Below are positions 51,722 to 61,997 of a DNA stretch of 64,000 bases, piece after piece; the first letter of the stretch is position 1; each line of letters begins with the position of its first letter. Source of the DNA: Allomuricauda sp. NBRC 101325. GTDB taxonomy: Bacteria > Bacteroidota > Bacteroidia > Flavobacteriales > Flavobacteriaceae. The notes below the pieces were generated by a model that was not told where the DNA came from, searched no databases, and saw only the letters and a program-made list of their open reading frames with translations. A program made the translations under genes and the position numbers. The stretch spans positions 1,408,649-1,472,648 of the forward strand of contig NZ_BSQF01000001.1 in the NCBI RefSeq assembly GCF_030268205.1, given 5' to 3'.

Positions 51722-53152
51722 TTAGTTTCCTTGACCCACCTTATCCCAGAAGACACGGGAACTTTTTAAATCCCCTCCCATTGCTGTACTGGCAGCTTCA
51801 TAGTTCGCACTGTTAACATCTCCATCATCATTGCCATACAAGTATCTTCTCGGAACTGCTTCGCCAGAAACTTCTGGTCGAGTAAAGGTATCTGGATAAT
51901 CCAACAATCTCCATGAAGACCAAGCTTCAAAACCTCTTCCGTACAAGGCAATATATTTTTGGACTCCAATGGATTTCTTCCAATTTAATGGATCATAAGA
52001 GATGGCTATTTGTGCTGAATAATTTTCTGCCTCTTCTGGAGAACCTCCCCAGTACATTATAGATGCCATAATTCCATTATAATAATGGGTCGCAGCATCC
52101 CCTGCTATCAAGCCTCTTTCAATGGCCTCGGCCAAAAGAAATTCAACTTCATCGTAGCTTAATATAATTCCTTCAAATTCAGGGGTATGCCAAAGATCAC
52201 CAATATGGGTATATTCTATGTAAGCACCACCAGTACCATAAGTTGAACCAGTATATGGATCTATGTTGTCACTCATAAAAACACTTGCTCTTGGATCATT
52301 TAAAGGCGATATAATGTCTACAAATGTGTTGGCCAAAACAAAGTCATTTCTTCCAGATTGAACCAAACTTGTCCACACTGGGTTGGTATTTGGAGGTGCA
52401 GTTTCAAATGGAAATGCTGCATTGTCCTCATTTGAGGTAAATACACCATCGTCTACTGCTTCGGTAGCAAGAAGCTGTGCTTTGGTGACATTTACATCAG
52501 ATATCCGTACCGCCATTTTTAATTTTAATGAATTACCAAATTTTCTCCATTGTGCGGTAGAACCATTATAGATTAAATCTGCAGACCCGAATGATTCTGA
52601 ACTTGCTTCCAATAATCCAAGTGCAACTTCAATCCTGTCAAATAAATCATCATAAATTACAGCATCGTCATCATATACGGGCGTTAGATTGTCCAAACCT
52701 TGAAGTGCTTCTGAATATGGAATGTCCCCATAAGTATCAACTAAAACATGCCATGTATATACCTGCAATAATTCTAATACTGCAAATTGGGTTCCTCGAA
52801 TACTTGGACTTAAAGTGCTGTCCTCATTGATAATATTTTGAGCTTCCTTAAGATCCTTTAATATATCTCTATATAAATAAAGGAAAAAGTTGCCTCCAAT
52901 ATCCCTTCCTCTTATGTCATAGTTGACCTCGTCTGTATATTGAGTTTCATTCCAATATTGTGCAAATAATCTAAAGATGTTATAATTTACACTAGTACTG
53001 GTCATTCGGGTAAACAAATCTTTTTCAGCACTTGTTAGTAGAAAACTTCCGCTAACGGTGCTAGGATTCTTTTGGTCTATATTCCAATCTTCAAAATCTT
53101 GACAGCCAAATACCATCCCGATTATAACGATAATATATATTGCTTTTTTCAT
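51722..53152 (-). CDS. SusD/RagB-family outer-membrane lipoprotein
   Basis: A 476-residue surface lipoprotein (lipobox IIGMVFGCQD near residue 17) with the TPR-like SusD fold. It starts with a QKNPSTVSGSFLLTSAEKD region and includes TWHVLVDTYGDIPYSEAL and ALYGRGFEAWSSWRLLDYP, typical of the RagB/SusD group. It caps the SusC channel and captures the ligand. The ligand is unknown; the next genes hold no carbohydrate enzymes. It lies 10 bp after the SusC gene. Confidence 0.92.
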   Translation of the reverse strand: MKKAIYIIVIIGMVFGCQDFEDWNIDQKNPSTVSGSFLLTSAEKDLFTRMTSTSVNYNIFRLFAQYWNETQYTDEVNYDIRGRDIGGNFFLYLYRDILKDLKEAQNIINEDSTLSPSIRGTQFAVLELLQVYTWHVLVDTYGDIPYSEALQGLDNLTPVYDDDAVIYDDLFDRIEVALGLLEASSESFGSADLIYNGSTAQWRKFGNSLKLKMAVRISDVNVTKAQLLATEAVDDGVFTSNEDNAAFPFETAPPNTNPVWTSLVQSGRNDFVLANTFVDIISPLNDPRASVFMSDNIDPYTGSTYGTGGAYIEYTHIGDLWHTPEFEGIILSYDEVEFLLAEAIERGLIAGDAATHYYNGIMASIMYWGGSPEEAENYSAQIAISYDPLNWKKSIGVQKYIALYGRGFEAWSSWRLLDYPDTFTRPEVSGEAVPRRYLYGNDDGDVNSANYEAASTAMGGDLKSSRVFWDKVGQGN

Positions 53153-53162
53153 TTTATTTTTT

Positions 53163-56100
53163 TTAGAATTCTAGTTTTACACTAAACCCATAATCTTGTG
53201 TAGATGGGTATGCTCCCGACTGGTATCCTTGTAGGTTACCTGAACTTAGACCAGCTTCTGGGTCACTATAGGGCATGTTTTTATGAATAATCCAGAGATT
53301 ACGTCCAGTAGCTGAAAGTGTAATTCCCTTAAAGAAACTCTCGGATAAAAGTTTTGATGGCAACGAATATGATAATGCAACCTCTCTTAATTTAACATAA
53401 CTCGCATCATACACGTGTAGTGCATGGGGAGCCCTTGCGTAACCCAAGGTATTGGCATAATAATCCATCCTTGCTCTTATGGTATTTGTTGTACCATCTG
53501 CTTGTACGCCATCCAATAGAATTCCTCCACTATCCGGGCCATCTGTAACGGGAGTCCTTTTAGGATTTCCTAATTCGTTAAGACCTGCTGTCTCGGGATA
53601 TAGTCCTGTTGCCATTCCATACCAAGTGTCAAGAGAAAAAACTTTTCCACCTTTTTGCATGTCTATCAAGAAGCTAAGGGAAAGGCTTTTATATTTAAAA
53701 GTGTTTTTTAAACCACCTTTCCATTCAGGTTGAAAAGTACCTAGGTTTTCATTTTGACTTTCTGTGACTTCATAATTTCCAGATTCATTAATTACCCGTT
53801 TCCCATTTAGGTATACAAAATCTGAGCCATATAAGGTCCCAAATGGTTCCCCGACAACAGCATTAATGGAAAGTCCTGACTGAACACTGGCTAACTGTAA
53901 TGCAGGAAGTCCTCGTGGTAGCGATAAAACTTTATTTTTATTTTGCCCCCAGCTTATATTGACATCCCAAGAAAAATCATTTGATTTTAAAGGGGTTGCC
54001 CATAAAGCTACTTCGACCCCTTTGTTTTCCATCTCACCCGTATTTATCCATTGGCCTGAATAGCCAATAGCGGGCGTTACCGCGATATTGTTTAAAAGGT
54101 CAAATGATCTTTTGTCATATAAAGAAAGGTCAAATCCAAATCGTTTATTGATAAAGGACATTTCCAATCCAATTTCTTTTTCCTCAGAACTTTCGTTGGA
54201 CAAGTTTGCATTGTTATTTGTTGATGGAGCAGATGCTGATGGTTGTCCTCCAACTGGGGAATTGAAATTATAGGTATTAAAAAGGGTCAAAGGTCGAGCT
54301 GAATTACCAGTTTTAGCATAGCCCAATCTAACTTTGCCATAAGGAAGAATGTTTGAATCGATCAACTCTGAAAAAACAAAACTCCCAGAAATTCCATAAT
54401 AATCATAACTATTATTATCACTAGGTAATGTTGAGGAAATATCATATCTATATGACCCTTCAAGAAACACTAAATCATCGTAGCCCAATGAAGCATTTGC
54501 ATAATATCCATCTACTCCCATTAAATATTCATACTGCGTTGGGGCATTTATTGGATTTGCCGAATTACTTAGGGCATATAGTCTGTCTACATTGATTCCA
54601 CCATTTGTAATTGCATAAAATGATGAATATCGTTGGCGCATGATATTGGTTCCGATGGTACCCCTGAAATTTACCTTATCACTTAAATCTTTGTCGAAAT
54701 TGAACATAACATCGTAGTTCATTTCATTAAAATTCTCATAGTAAATGCTGTACTGCGAAACGGAGGTACTATGGTTGTTGATACGTTCTTCTTGATTTCC
54801 TGAATAGGTGTCCAATGAAACTCTTGCGAAAACATCCAACCAATCAGTTAACTGGTAATTCAGAGAAGTGTTTCCGAAAACTCTGTTTCTTAAATCTGTT
54901 TCATAGTTTTCATATCGCATCCAATACACGTTGTCGTGATAAATGGGATGTAGATCATCATTAATATAGGAAGTATTCCAAGTAATATTTTCCCTAGTAT
55001 CGAAATAAGCTCTTTTTTGTTCCTGCACATCAACATTGGTCTGCCACCACTGTCTTGATGTTTGCATAAAGTTTTGTGAATCATATCCTGTGCCATAACG
55101 TCCCTTACCTTTGGTTTTGATATAGGTAACTTTTGCTGATGCAGTAAGTTTTTCCGTTAGGTTGTGGCTTGCATAAAAATCAAAATTATCTCTATTGATT
55201 TTACTATTTGGCATGATTCCTTTTTGGTCCAATTTGGTAAAACCTATTTTGAATTGACCTTTTTCACTTCCGCCGTCAAGGGAAATACTATTGAACAATG
55301 TAACTCCTGTTTCAAAAACAGATTCCGGTCCATTCTCGCCGGCTACCCATGGAGTTGCTTTTCCATATGTATCTTTTAATTGAGGATAAAATGAATTCCA
55401 TTGGTGAACCAAAAGATTAGAATTGAAGGGCACAATTCCAAATGACCCATCCCAATCTGCCAAGGTATAAGCTTCATCTATCCCATCATTGTTTTGGTCT
55501 TCAAAATAAAAACCACCTGGGTGTGCAGCATCTATATATCCAGCTCCATATTCATTTTGATACTTAGCAAAGGTGTCGGGGTTGTATTTATTGAACATGG
55601 TTGAGGAATTGATGGTTACTCCAATACCGCGATTTCTTTTTCCTTTTTTTGTTGTGATTACAATAACACCATTTGATGCTCGATAACCATAAAGCGCAGT
55701 AGCTGCACCACCCTTTAGTACGTTTATCGACTCAATGTCTTCAGGATTGATATCTGCTGCAGCATTACCGTAGTCATATCCTCCGCGTCCTGTTTGTTGA
55801 TTGCCACCGTTGTTATTAATATTACTAATTGGTACACCATCCACTACGAAAAGAGCTTGGTTACTGTTATTGATAGAAGAATACCCTCTAATAATAACAT
55901 TTGATGATCCACCCAAAGTTCCACTGCTTTTAATGTCAATACCAGCAACCTTACCTGATAAAGAGTTGACAAAGTTTGGTGCCTTTACCGTACTAACTTC
56001 ATCCCCTTGAACAGATTGGGTTGCGTAACCAAGGGATTTCTTATCACGTGCGATACCCAATGCAGTTACGACCACCTCTTCAAGCGCTTGAGTGTCCTGT

Positions 56101-56387
56101 TCGAGGCTCACATGAATAACAGTTGCAGTCCCAATGGTTCTCTCAACCGTTTTCTGTCCGATGTAGCTAAACCGGAGTACCTGTCCAGTACTGGCCATAA
56201 TACTATAGTTTCCATCAAAATCGGACTGGGTTCCGTTGTTGGTGCCGACAACAAGAATGGATACACCTGGCAATGGCAAACCATCTTGATCGGTAACGGT
56301 ACCGGTTACATTTTTTTCTTGCGCCAATGCCGCCGTGAATACACAGACAAATAGCAATAGCGACAGCCAATAATTTTTCGCTTTCAT
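53163..56387 (-). CDS. SusC/RagA-family TonB-dependent outer-membrane transporter
   Basis: A 1074-residue transporter: signal peptide, a carboxypeptidase-regulatory-like domain (about residues 25-105; VTGTVTDQDGLPLPGVSILV), a plug domain (about 120-230; LEEVVVTALGIARDKKSLGY, then RGYSSINNSNQALFVVDGVP), and a 22-strand barrel ending in KLEF. It imports a ligand across the outer membrane with TonB energy and pairs with the SusD-like lipoprotein downstream. No glycoside hydrolase neighbours suggest a carbohydrate locus. Confidence 0.95.
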   Translation of the reverse strand: MKAKNYWLSLLLFVCVFTAALAQEKNVTGTVTDQDGLPLPGVSILVVGTNNGTQSDFDGNYSIMASTGQVLRFSYIGQKTVERTIGTATVIHVSLEQDTQALEEVVVTALGIARDKKSLGYATQSVQGDEVSTVKAPNFVNSLSGKVAGIDIKSSGTLGGSSNVIIRGYSSINNSNQALFVVDGVPISNINNNGGNQQTGRGGYDYGNAAADINPEDIESINVLKGGAATALYGYRASNGVIVITTKKGKRNRGIGVTINSSTMFNKYNPDTFAKYQNEYGAGYIDAAHPGGFYFEDQNNDGIDEAYTLADWDGSFGIVPFNSNLLVHQWNSFYPQLKDTYGKATPWVAGENGPESVFETGVTLFNSISLDGGSEKGQFKIGFTKLDQKGIMPNSKINRDNFDFYASHNLTEKLTASAKVTYIKTKGKGRYGTGYDSQNFMQTSRQWWQTNVDVQEQKRAYFDTRENITWNTSYINDDLHPIYHDNVYWMRYENYETDLRNRVFGNTSLNYQLTDWLDVFARVSLDTYSGNQEERINNHSTSVSQYSIYYENFNEMNYDVMFNFDKDLSDKVNFRGTIGTNIMRQRYSSFYAITNGGINVDRLYALSNSANPINAPTQYEYLMGVDGYYANASLGYDDLVFLEGSYRYDISSTLPSDNNSYDYYGISGSFVFSELIDSNILPYGKVRLGYAKTGNSARPLTLFNTYNFNSPVGGQPSASAPSTNNNANLSNESSEEKEIGLEMSFINKRFGFDLSLYDKRSFDLLNNIAVTPAIGYSGQWINTGEMENKGVEVALWATPLKSNDFSWDVNISWGQNKNKVLSLPRGLPALQLASVQSGLSINAVVGEPFGTLYGSDFVYLNGKRVINESGNYEVTESQNENLGTFQPEWKGGLKNTFKYKSLSLSFLIDMQKGGKVFSLDTWYGMATGLYPETAGLNELGNPKRTPVTDGPDSGGILLDGVQADGTTNTIRARMDYYANTLGYARAPHALHVYDASYVKLREVALSYSLPSKLLSESFFKGITLSATGRNLWIIHKNMPYSDPEAGLSSGNLQGYQSGAYPSTQDYGFSVKLEF

Positions 56388-56636
56388 AAAAATTAATTAA
56401 GAGTTAGTTTATGCAACCGTTCAAGGCGGGTGGAAAAATCTTGACTTTGTAGGCTAATTCAAATAATCAATCTTCCGTAACAATGAAAACTAAATAAACG
56501 GGAAGAAATAAGATTTTGGGCCCCCACCTTGTTGGTTGCTCAGCAAAAAAAGGGAAAGATTAAACGGAAGCTGTAAGGGCTTAAGAACCTTTACAGTGCA
56601 GCCGATAAAGGTTAACATTTACAGAATAGTGGCGGA

Positions 56637-57287
56637 TTATGCCGCTTTGACCATAAAAGCAGTTGGGGTGGTCCCTGTCACTTTTTTAAAGGCCTTATAA
56701 AAAGAGACCCGGTTATTAAAACCACATTGATAGGCAATGTCAGAGATAGATTCGGATGAGTTTTCAAAGCCATTGGTAAGCTTGGTCTTTGCATCGTTGA
56801 TTCGATAGGAATTAATGAAATCATAGAAACTTAATCCAAAATTCTCATTGATGACCTGAGAGGCATGGTGTCTGGATATATCCAACAAATCCGCAATATG
56901 ATCTAAGCGAACATCATGGTTGAGATAGAGTTTGTTGGCATCCATTAAATCTTCCAATTTATCCTTAAGCTCTAGGGAAAAGGTTTCTGATAAGCCCGTT
57001 TTTTCATATTTGTTCTGCTTTTCGTGATGTGCCTTTAGGTTAAAATCAGAACCATCCAAGATTTTTGGAAATCGAATCAAAATGAATATAAAGGCCCCGT
57101 ATAGAAGCAATAAAATCAAATGTGAAAAGACCAACACATAATTAATGGGTCCATCAGAATTTAGCCAACTGAACAGAAGAACTCCTAAAGAATAGGTAAA
57201 TAAAAATAAGAATATAAAGAGCAGGTTTTTGGCAATGGTTTGCCCTTTGTTTTTTGTAAACATGGGTAAGTGATTCCAAATTGACAT
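56637..57287 (-). CDS. Short membrane-anchored AraC-family regulator
   Basis: A 216-residue protein: two N-terminal membrane segments (about residues 22-43 and 49-71) followed by an AraC HTH region (about 105-215; ADLLDISRHHASQVINENFG, then ISDIAYQCGFNNRVSFYKAF and a GTTPTAF end). Comparable flavobacterial regulators usually carry six or seven membrane segments before the HTH, so this one looks shortened. It lies upstream of the SusC/D pair in the same direction and may control it. A copy of the 21-bp repeat module lies 61 bp before its start. Confidence 0.85.
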   Translation of the reverse strand: MSIWNHLPMFTKNKGQTIAKNLLFIFLFLFTYSLGVLLFSWLNSDGPINYVLVFSHLILLLLYGAFIFILIRFPKILDGSDFNLKAHHEKQNKYEKTGLSETFSLELKDKLEDLMDANKLYLNHDVRLDHIADLLDISRHHASQVINENFGLSFYDFINSYRINDAKTKLTNGFENSSESISDIAYQCGFNNRVSFYKAFKKVTGTTPTAFMVKAA

Positions 57288-57348
57288 AGCGATCTTTTTT
57301 GATTTCTGGAATCAAAGTGCAAAAAACGAATCGTTTACCAATTGGTCA

Positions 57349-57379
57349 ATTGACGGATGCCCCTTTTGAGTTTATGGAT
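57349..57379 (-). promoter_or_regulatory. Putative operator: repeats 21 bp apart (copy 4)
   Basis: ATTGACGGAT (57349-57358) and GTTTATGGAT (57370-57379) lie 21 bp apart, 61 bp upstream of the AraC gene start. The weaker half matches copy 3 closely. Confidence 0.45.
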
Positions 57380-57416
57380 AGCGTACAATTTGGAATGGAA
57401 AGAAATAAATAGGGCT

Positions 57417-58325
57417 TTACAGCTCCATTTTTGCATAAGGGATTGCAGTATGATATCCCTTATCTTTAAAATAGTCCAATGACTTAAAATCCCCTGTGGC
57501 CAAAACAAAATCGCCACCCCAGGCACCTAGGCTTTTAACAGCTCCAAAATAATCGGGGAACAGACGTTGTTTAATTGGAGCTATTTGAAGAATTTCTGAA
57601 AGCAAAGCTTCATGCTCTTCCATCAATCGCTCAAAACCGGCCAATGTATCGGCCAAAATCATTTTTTGGGTAATGGCGGAAATGTCCTTGATCAATTTTT
57701 CTTTGTCAATGGAAAGGTTGTGATACGCCTCAATAGCCTCTTTACTGCTCTGCTTTTGATTCAAGTGCACAAAAAACAAGGAATCTTTGAATATGGGGTT
57801 GAATTGGATTTCTTCAACTTTGGCTCTCCCATTTTTTAATTGATACGTAATTGGTATATTGTGCTGGGCACAAGCAATATCGTAGCCGCTTCCTCCAAAA
57901 GCATTCCAAAGTAATTCATAAGCATCTACGCGAGCCCATTGCGCTAAATTGTTGATTAAAGTGGAAGATGTGCCCAGACCCCAAGAACGGGGAAAGTCTA
58001 AATGGGTTTCCACTTTAAAGCCTCTACTTTCGGTCAATAAAAAGGGATTTTGGGCATTGGCTTCCAATAAAATGGTAATCAAGGATTGGGCAATACTTTG
58101 ATCTGTGGTGGATTTTATTTCAAAATTATCCAAATTGAAACTGGCCGAAAACCACTGTTTCTTTTCTTCATCGAAACTGGTCCACTCCAAAAATCCCGTG
58201 TTGGTTGGAGTTACATGCAGGGATTGCCCATAACTGGTGGGAATGGCAAATCCCAAGGCGCCATCCAGAATGGCATATTCACCAGATAGTAATAGCTTTC
58301 CGTTGCTGTAAAACTCCTTTTGCAT
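57417..58325 (-). CDS. GYDIA-type GHMP kinase
   Basis: A 302-residue GHMP-superfamily kinase: GKLLLSGEYAILDGA near residues 9-23, the phosphate-loop SWGLGTSST near 115, and the GGSGYDIACAQ block near 143, which gives the family its nickname. It overlaps HMG-CoA reductase by 1 bp, so it is probably a kinase of the mevalonate pathway (mevalonate or phosphomevalonate kinase) for isoprenoids. Which step is not settled from sequence. Confidence 0.88.
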   Translation of the reverse strand: MQKEFYSNGKLLLSGEYAILDGALGFAIPTSYGQSLHVTPTNTGFLEWTSFDEEKKQWFSASFNLDNFEIKSTTDQSIAQSLITILLEANAQNPFLLTESRGFKVETHLDFPRSWGLGTSSTLINNLAQWARVDAYELLWNAFGGSGYDIACAQHNIPITYQLKNGRAKVEEIQFNPIFKDSLFFVHLNQKQSSKEAIEAYHNLSIDKEKLIKDISAITQKMILADTLAGFERLMEEHEALLSEILQIAPIKQRLFPDYFGAVKSLGAWGGDFVLATGDFKSLDYFKDKGYHTAIPYAKMEL

Positions 58326-59641
58326 TATTGTGATTGTAATTTGTTTAAAGCTTCCTGAACAGAAGCATTGGTTACCACATTATGTTTAAAATGTTCCACC
58401 AATTGCTTTTTTTCATCCTCGGTAGCTCCCATTTGGTTGAGCATGTTCAACAAGTGCATTTTCATGTGTCCTTTTTGAATACCGGTTGTCACCAAACTAC
58501 GAACGGCAGCAAAATTTTGGGCCAATCCAGCTACGGCAACAATTTTCATTAATTGTTGGGCCGATGGGTGTTGCAATATTTCCAATCCCAATTTTACCAT
58601 CGGGTGTAAGGTGGTCAATCCGCCCACAGTGCCCAACGCCAAAGGAACCTCTATCCAAAATTTAAAAATTCCGTTCTCAATGCTCGCATGGGTAAGGCTG
58701 GTATACTGCCCTTCTTTTGCGGCATACGCATGAACTCCAGCTTCAACAGCCCTAAAATCGTTTCCTGTGGCAAGTACAACGGCATCAATTCCGTTCATAA
58801 TGCCTTTGTTGTGGGTTACGGCACGGAAAGGCTCTACGTTGGCAATATTCACGGCCTGCACAAACTTATTGGCAAATTCTTCTGCCGACATTTCCGAATT
58901 ACCTAGCTCGGCGATTGGACAACTTACTTCTGCCTTTACCAAACAATTGGGAACATAGTTTGAAAGGATGCTCATTACCACCTCTATATTTTTTTCTTCA
59001 TCAGAAAAGGCATCAAATAAAGTAGCCTGCTCTTTTAAAGTAGCTGCAAATTGTTCCAAACAAGAATTGATGAAATTGGCGCCCATCGCATCCAAGGTCT
59101 CAAAAGTACAGTGCAATTGATAGTAGCCGTCAATTTTGTCGCTAAAATCGCGTAGTTCGATATTGTTGATGCCTCCGCCACGTTTCTCCATGTTTTTAGT
59201 GATGGATGAAACGCTGCTCAACAATTCGGGTTTTAAGATATCAAAGAAACTTTTAAGTTTTTCAATATTACCTTTATATATAAAGTGTACCTGTCCAACT
59301 TTTTCAGTGCCTAGAATCTCTGTTTTGAATCCTCCTTTTTCCAACCAAAATTTGGCCGACTTGCTGGCGGCGGCCACCACCGAACTTTCCTCTATTGCCA
59401 TGGGGATGGCAAAAAGTTCCCCGTCAATCAAAAAATTGGGGGCAATCGCAAAGGGCAAATAATAATTGGACAAGGTATTTTCAATAAACTCATCGTGCAG
59501 TTTTTGCACCTCCGCATCGGTATTCCAATAGCGTTCCAAAAGTTTAATGGTGTTTTCCGGATTATCCGTGCAATTGTGCGCAATCCAATTTATTTTATCG
59601 GTTTTGGAGAGTTTGGAAAATCCTTCAACAGGTAAATTCAT
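58325..59641 (-). CDS. mvaA: Hydroxymethylglutaryl-CoA reductase, class II
   Basis: A 438-residue class II (bacterial) HMG-CoA reductase. The catalytic Glu is in AIEESSVVAAASK near residue 83, the Lys in HNKGIMNGIDAV near 278, and the His in IQKGHMKMHL near 393; a NAD(P)-binding insert lies between. It makes mevalonate from HMG-CoA, or runs in reverse in some bacteria; with a GHMP kinase in the operon synthesis is likelier. Start ATG 59641. Confidence 0.95.
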   Translation of the reverse strand: MNLPVEGFSKLSKTDKINWIAHNCTDNPENTIKLLERYWNTDAEVQKLHDEFIENTLSNYYLPFAIAPNFLIDGELFAIPMAIEESSVVAAASKSAKFWLEKGGFKTEILGTEKVGQVHFIYKGNIEKLKSFFDILKPELLSSVSSITKNMEKRGGGINNIELRDFSDKIDGYYQLHCTFETLDAMGANFINSCLEQFAATLKEQATLFDAFSDEEKNIEVVMSILSNYVPNCLVKAEVSCPIAELGNSEMSAEEFANKFVQAVNIANVEPFRAVTHNKGIMNGIDAVVLATGNDFRAVEAGVHAYAAKEGQYTSLTHASIENGIFKFWIEVPLALGTVGGLTTLHPMVKLGLEILQHPSAQQLMKIVAVAGLAQNFAAVRSLVTTGIQKGHMKMHLLNMLNQMGATEDEKKQLVEHFKHNVVTNASVQEALNKLQSQ

Positions 59642-59819
59642 AGTGTTGGATTAAATGGATTCAAATATACGGATATTGGAATTTTTGCTAAAGGTGATAT
59701 TGAATTGGATAGGGAGAAAGCCTTTTTTGACTTGATTCTAGTTGTTAAGACTACAACGAAAATTTATTTTTCGGATAAAAATCAGTAAACTTGGAAGTTT
59801 TAATTCCAATTTTTACTAC

Positions 59820-61979
59820 ATGAGAAAACAGCTTTTTCTAAGCGTTTGTTTACTAGGGTTTTTGACTTTTTCTACAGCCCAAAAGAAAGAAATAACCCTT
59901 GAAGAGATTTGGGGAGGCGAGTTCCAAACAGAATATATGGATGTGCTAAGATCCATGAACAACGGTACCCAATATACCATTTTGAATTTCGACCGTTCCT
60001 CCCATTCCAGTAGTTTGGATAAATACGATTACAAAACGCTACAAAAGGTGGAAACCATTGTAGCTTCATCCAATACAGTACCTTATTTTTCTTCCTATTC
60101 TTTCAGTGATGATGAGTCCAAAGTATTGTTGGCAACTGAGGTGGAGCCTATTTTCCGTAGATCAAGATTGGGCATTTATTACGTGTACGATATTGCCACA
60201 AAGGATTTGATCAAAATCTCCGAAGAAAAAATTCAAGAGCCGACCCTTTCCCCGGATGGTTCCAAGTTGGCCTATGTGAAAGATAATAATATGTTTTTGT
60301 TTGATCTTTCCTCAAAAACAACAAAGCAATTGACTACGGATGGGAGCAAGGGCACCATTATAAATGGTGTTACCGATTGGGTGTACGAAGAGGAATTCGG
60401 ATTTGTTCGTGCTTTCGAATGGAACAGCGATGGAACCAAAATTGCATTTTTACGTTTTGATGAAACGGACGTGCCACATTTTTCCATGGATGTTTATGGT
60501 ACAAATCTATATCCTTTTCAACATGAGTTTAAATACCCCAAAGCAGGAGAAAAAAACTCTTTGGTCACTTTACACATGTTGGATGTAGCTTCTGGTGCTG
60601 TTTCCAATGTTGATCTGGGAAGCCCTTATTACATTCCAAGGATCAAATGGATGAACAACCCGAATGATTTGAGTGTGCAGACTTTGAACCGTCATCAAGA
60701 CGATTTGAAATTGATTGCCGTAAGTGCCAAGGATAATTCCACTTCCTTATTATTGGAAGAAACGGATGCTGCTTATGTGGATGTGGATGATGACTTGACA
60801 TTTTTAGCGGATGATAGTTTTATATGGACCAGCGAAGCTAACGGCTATAACCACCTTTATTTATATGGCAAGGACGGTAAACTGAAAAATCAGATTACCA
60901 ATGGTTCTTGGGAAGTGACCAGCTATTACGGTTACGATAAAAAAAATGACCGAATTTTTTACCAGTCAGTTGAAAATGGTTCCATCAACCGAGATGTGTA
61001 CAGTATTTCAACCAAGGGAAAGAAAAAGAAAAGACTAACTACAAAAGAGGGAACCAATTCTGCTTCGTTCAGTACCGATTTTACCTATTTCATCAATACC
61101 TTTTCCAGTTCAGAAACACCTTATGAGTTTACCCTACATACTGCATCCGATGGGAAATTGGTAAAGTCCATTAAAGATAATTCAGTATTGGAAAACAAAT
61201 TGGAAGGTTACGAAATCACGCCTAAAGAGTTTTCAACCATCAACATTAATGGCTACGATTTGAACATGTACATGATCAAGCCAGCCGATTTCGACCCCAA
61301 TAAAAAATATCCATTGTTCATGTTCCAATACAGTGGCCCAGGTTCGCAACAAGTGGCCAACCGCTGGATGGGTACCAACGATTACTGGCATCAGATGTTG
61401 GCCAGTCAAGGGTATATTGTGGCTTGTGTGGATGGGCGTGGAACGGGATTAAAAGGTCGCGATTTCAAAAAAATTACCCAAAAGGAATTAGGGAAATATG
61501 AAGTGGAAGATCAAATCGCTGCAGCCAAAAAATTGAGTGAACTTCCTTATATTGATGAGGATAGAACTGGAATTTGGGGATGGAGTTATGGCGGATTTAT
61601 GTCGACCAACTGTATTTTAAAAGGAAATGATGTTTTTGAAATGGCCATTGCAGTTGCCCCTGTGACGTCATGGCGTTTTTACGATACGGTTTATACAGAA
61701 AGATACATGCAGACCCCACAGGAAAATCCATCAGGTTACGATGATAATTCCCCGTTCAATTACCCTGAGTTGTTGAAAGGAAAGTATTTGTTGGTGCACG
61801 GTTCTGGAGATGATAATGTTCACGTACAAAACAGCATGCGAATGATCGAGGCTTTGGTTCAGGCCAATAAGCAATTCGATTGGGCCATTTATCCCGATAA
61901 AAACCATGGAATTTCAGGTGGGAACACAAGATTGCATTTGTACACCAAGATGACCAACTTTATTAAAGAAAACCTATAA
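59820..61979 (+). CDS. Dipeptidyl peptidase IV-family S9 serine peptidase
   Basis: Starts at ATG 59820 (MRKQLFLSVCLLGF) with a signal peptide; an upstream in-frame start at 59742 is not needed. About 719 residues: an eight-bladed beta-propeller (residues about 40-480) and a C-terminal alpha/beta-hydrolase with catalytic Ser in GWSYGGFMS near 589, Asp in GSGDDNVH near 662 and His in DKNHGISG near 695. DPP IV enzymes cut dipeptides from peptides with Pro or Ala in position two. The peptide transporter gene follows after 18 bp. Confidence 0.93.
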   Translation: MRKQLFLSVCLLGFLTFSTAQKKEITLEEIWGGEFQTEYMDVLRSMNNGTQYTILNFDRSSHSSSLDKYDYKTLQKVETIVASSNTVPYFSSYSFSDDESKVLLATEVEPIFRRSRLGIYYVYDIATKDLIKISEEKIQEPTLSPDGSKLAYVKDNNMFLFDLSSKTTKQLTTDGSKGTIINGVTDWVYEEEFGFVRAFEWNSDGTKIAFLRFDETDVPHFSMDVYGTNLYPFQHEFKYPKAGEKNSLVTLHMLDVASGAVSNVDLGSPYYIPRIKWMNNPNDLSVQTLNRHQDDLKLIAVSAKDNSTSLLLEETDAAYVDVDDDLTFLADDSFIWTSEANGYNHLYLYGKDGKLKNQITNGSWEVTSYYGYDKKNDRIFYQSVENGSINRDVYSISTKGKKKKRLTTKEGTNSASFSTDFTYFINTFSSSETPYEFTLHTASDGKLVKSIKDNSVLENKLEGYEITPKEFSTININGYDLNMYMIKPADFDPNKKYPLFMFQYSGPGSQQVANRWMGTNDYWHQMLASQGYIVACVDGRGTGLKGRDFKKITQKELGKYEVEDQIAAAKKLSELPYIDEDRTGIWGWSYGGFMSTNCILKGNDVFEMAIAVAPVTSWRFYDTVYTERYMQTPQENPSGYDDNSPFNYPELLKGKYLLVHGSGDDNVHVQNSMRMIEALVQANKQFDWAIYPDKNHGISGGNTRLHLYTKMTNFIKENL

Positions 61980-61997
61980 ACCAATACCACAAAAGAT

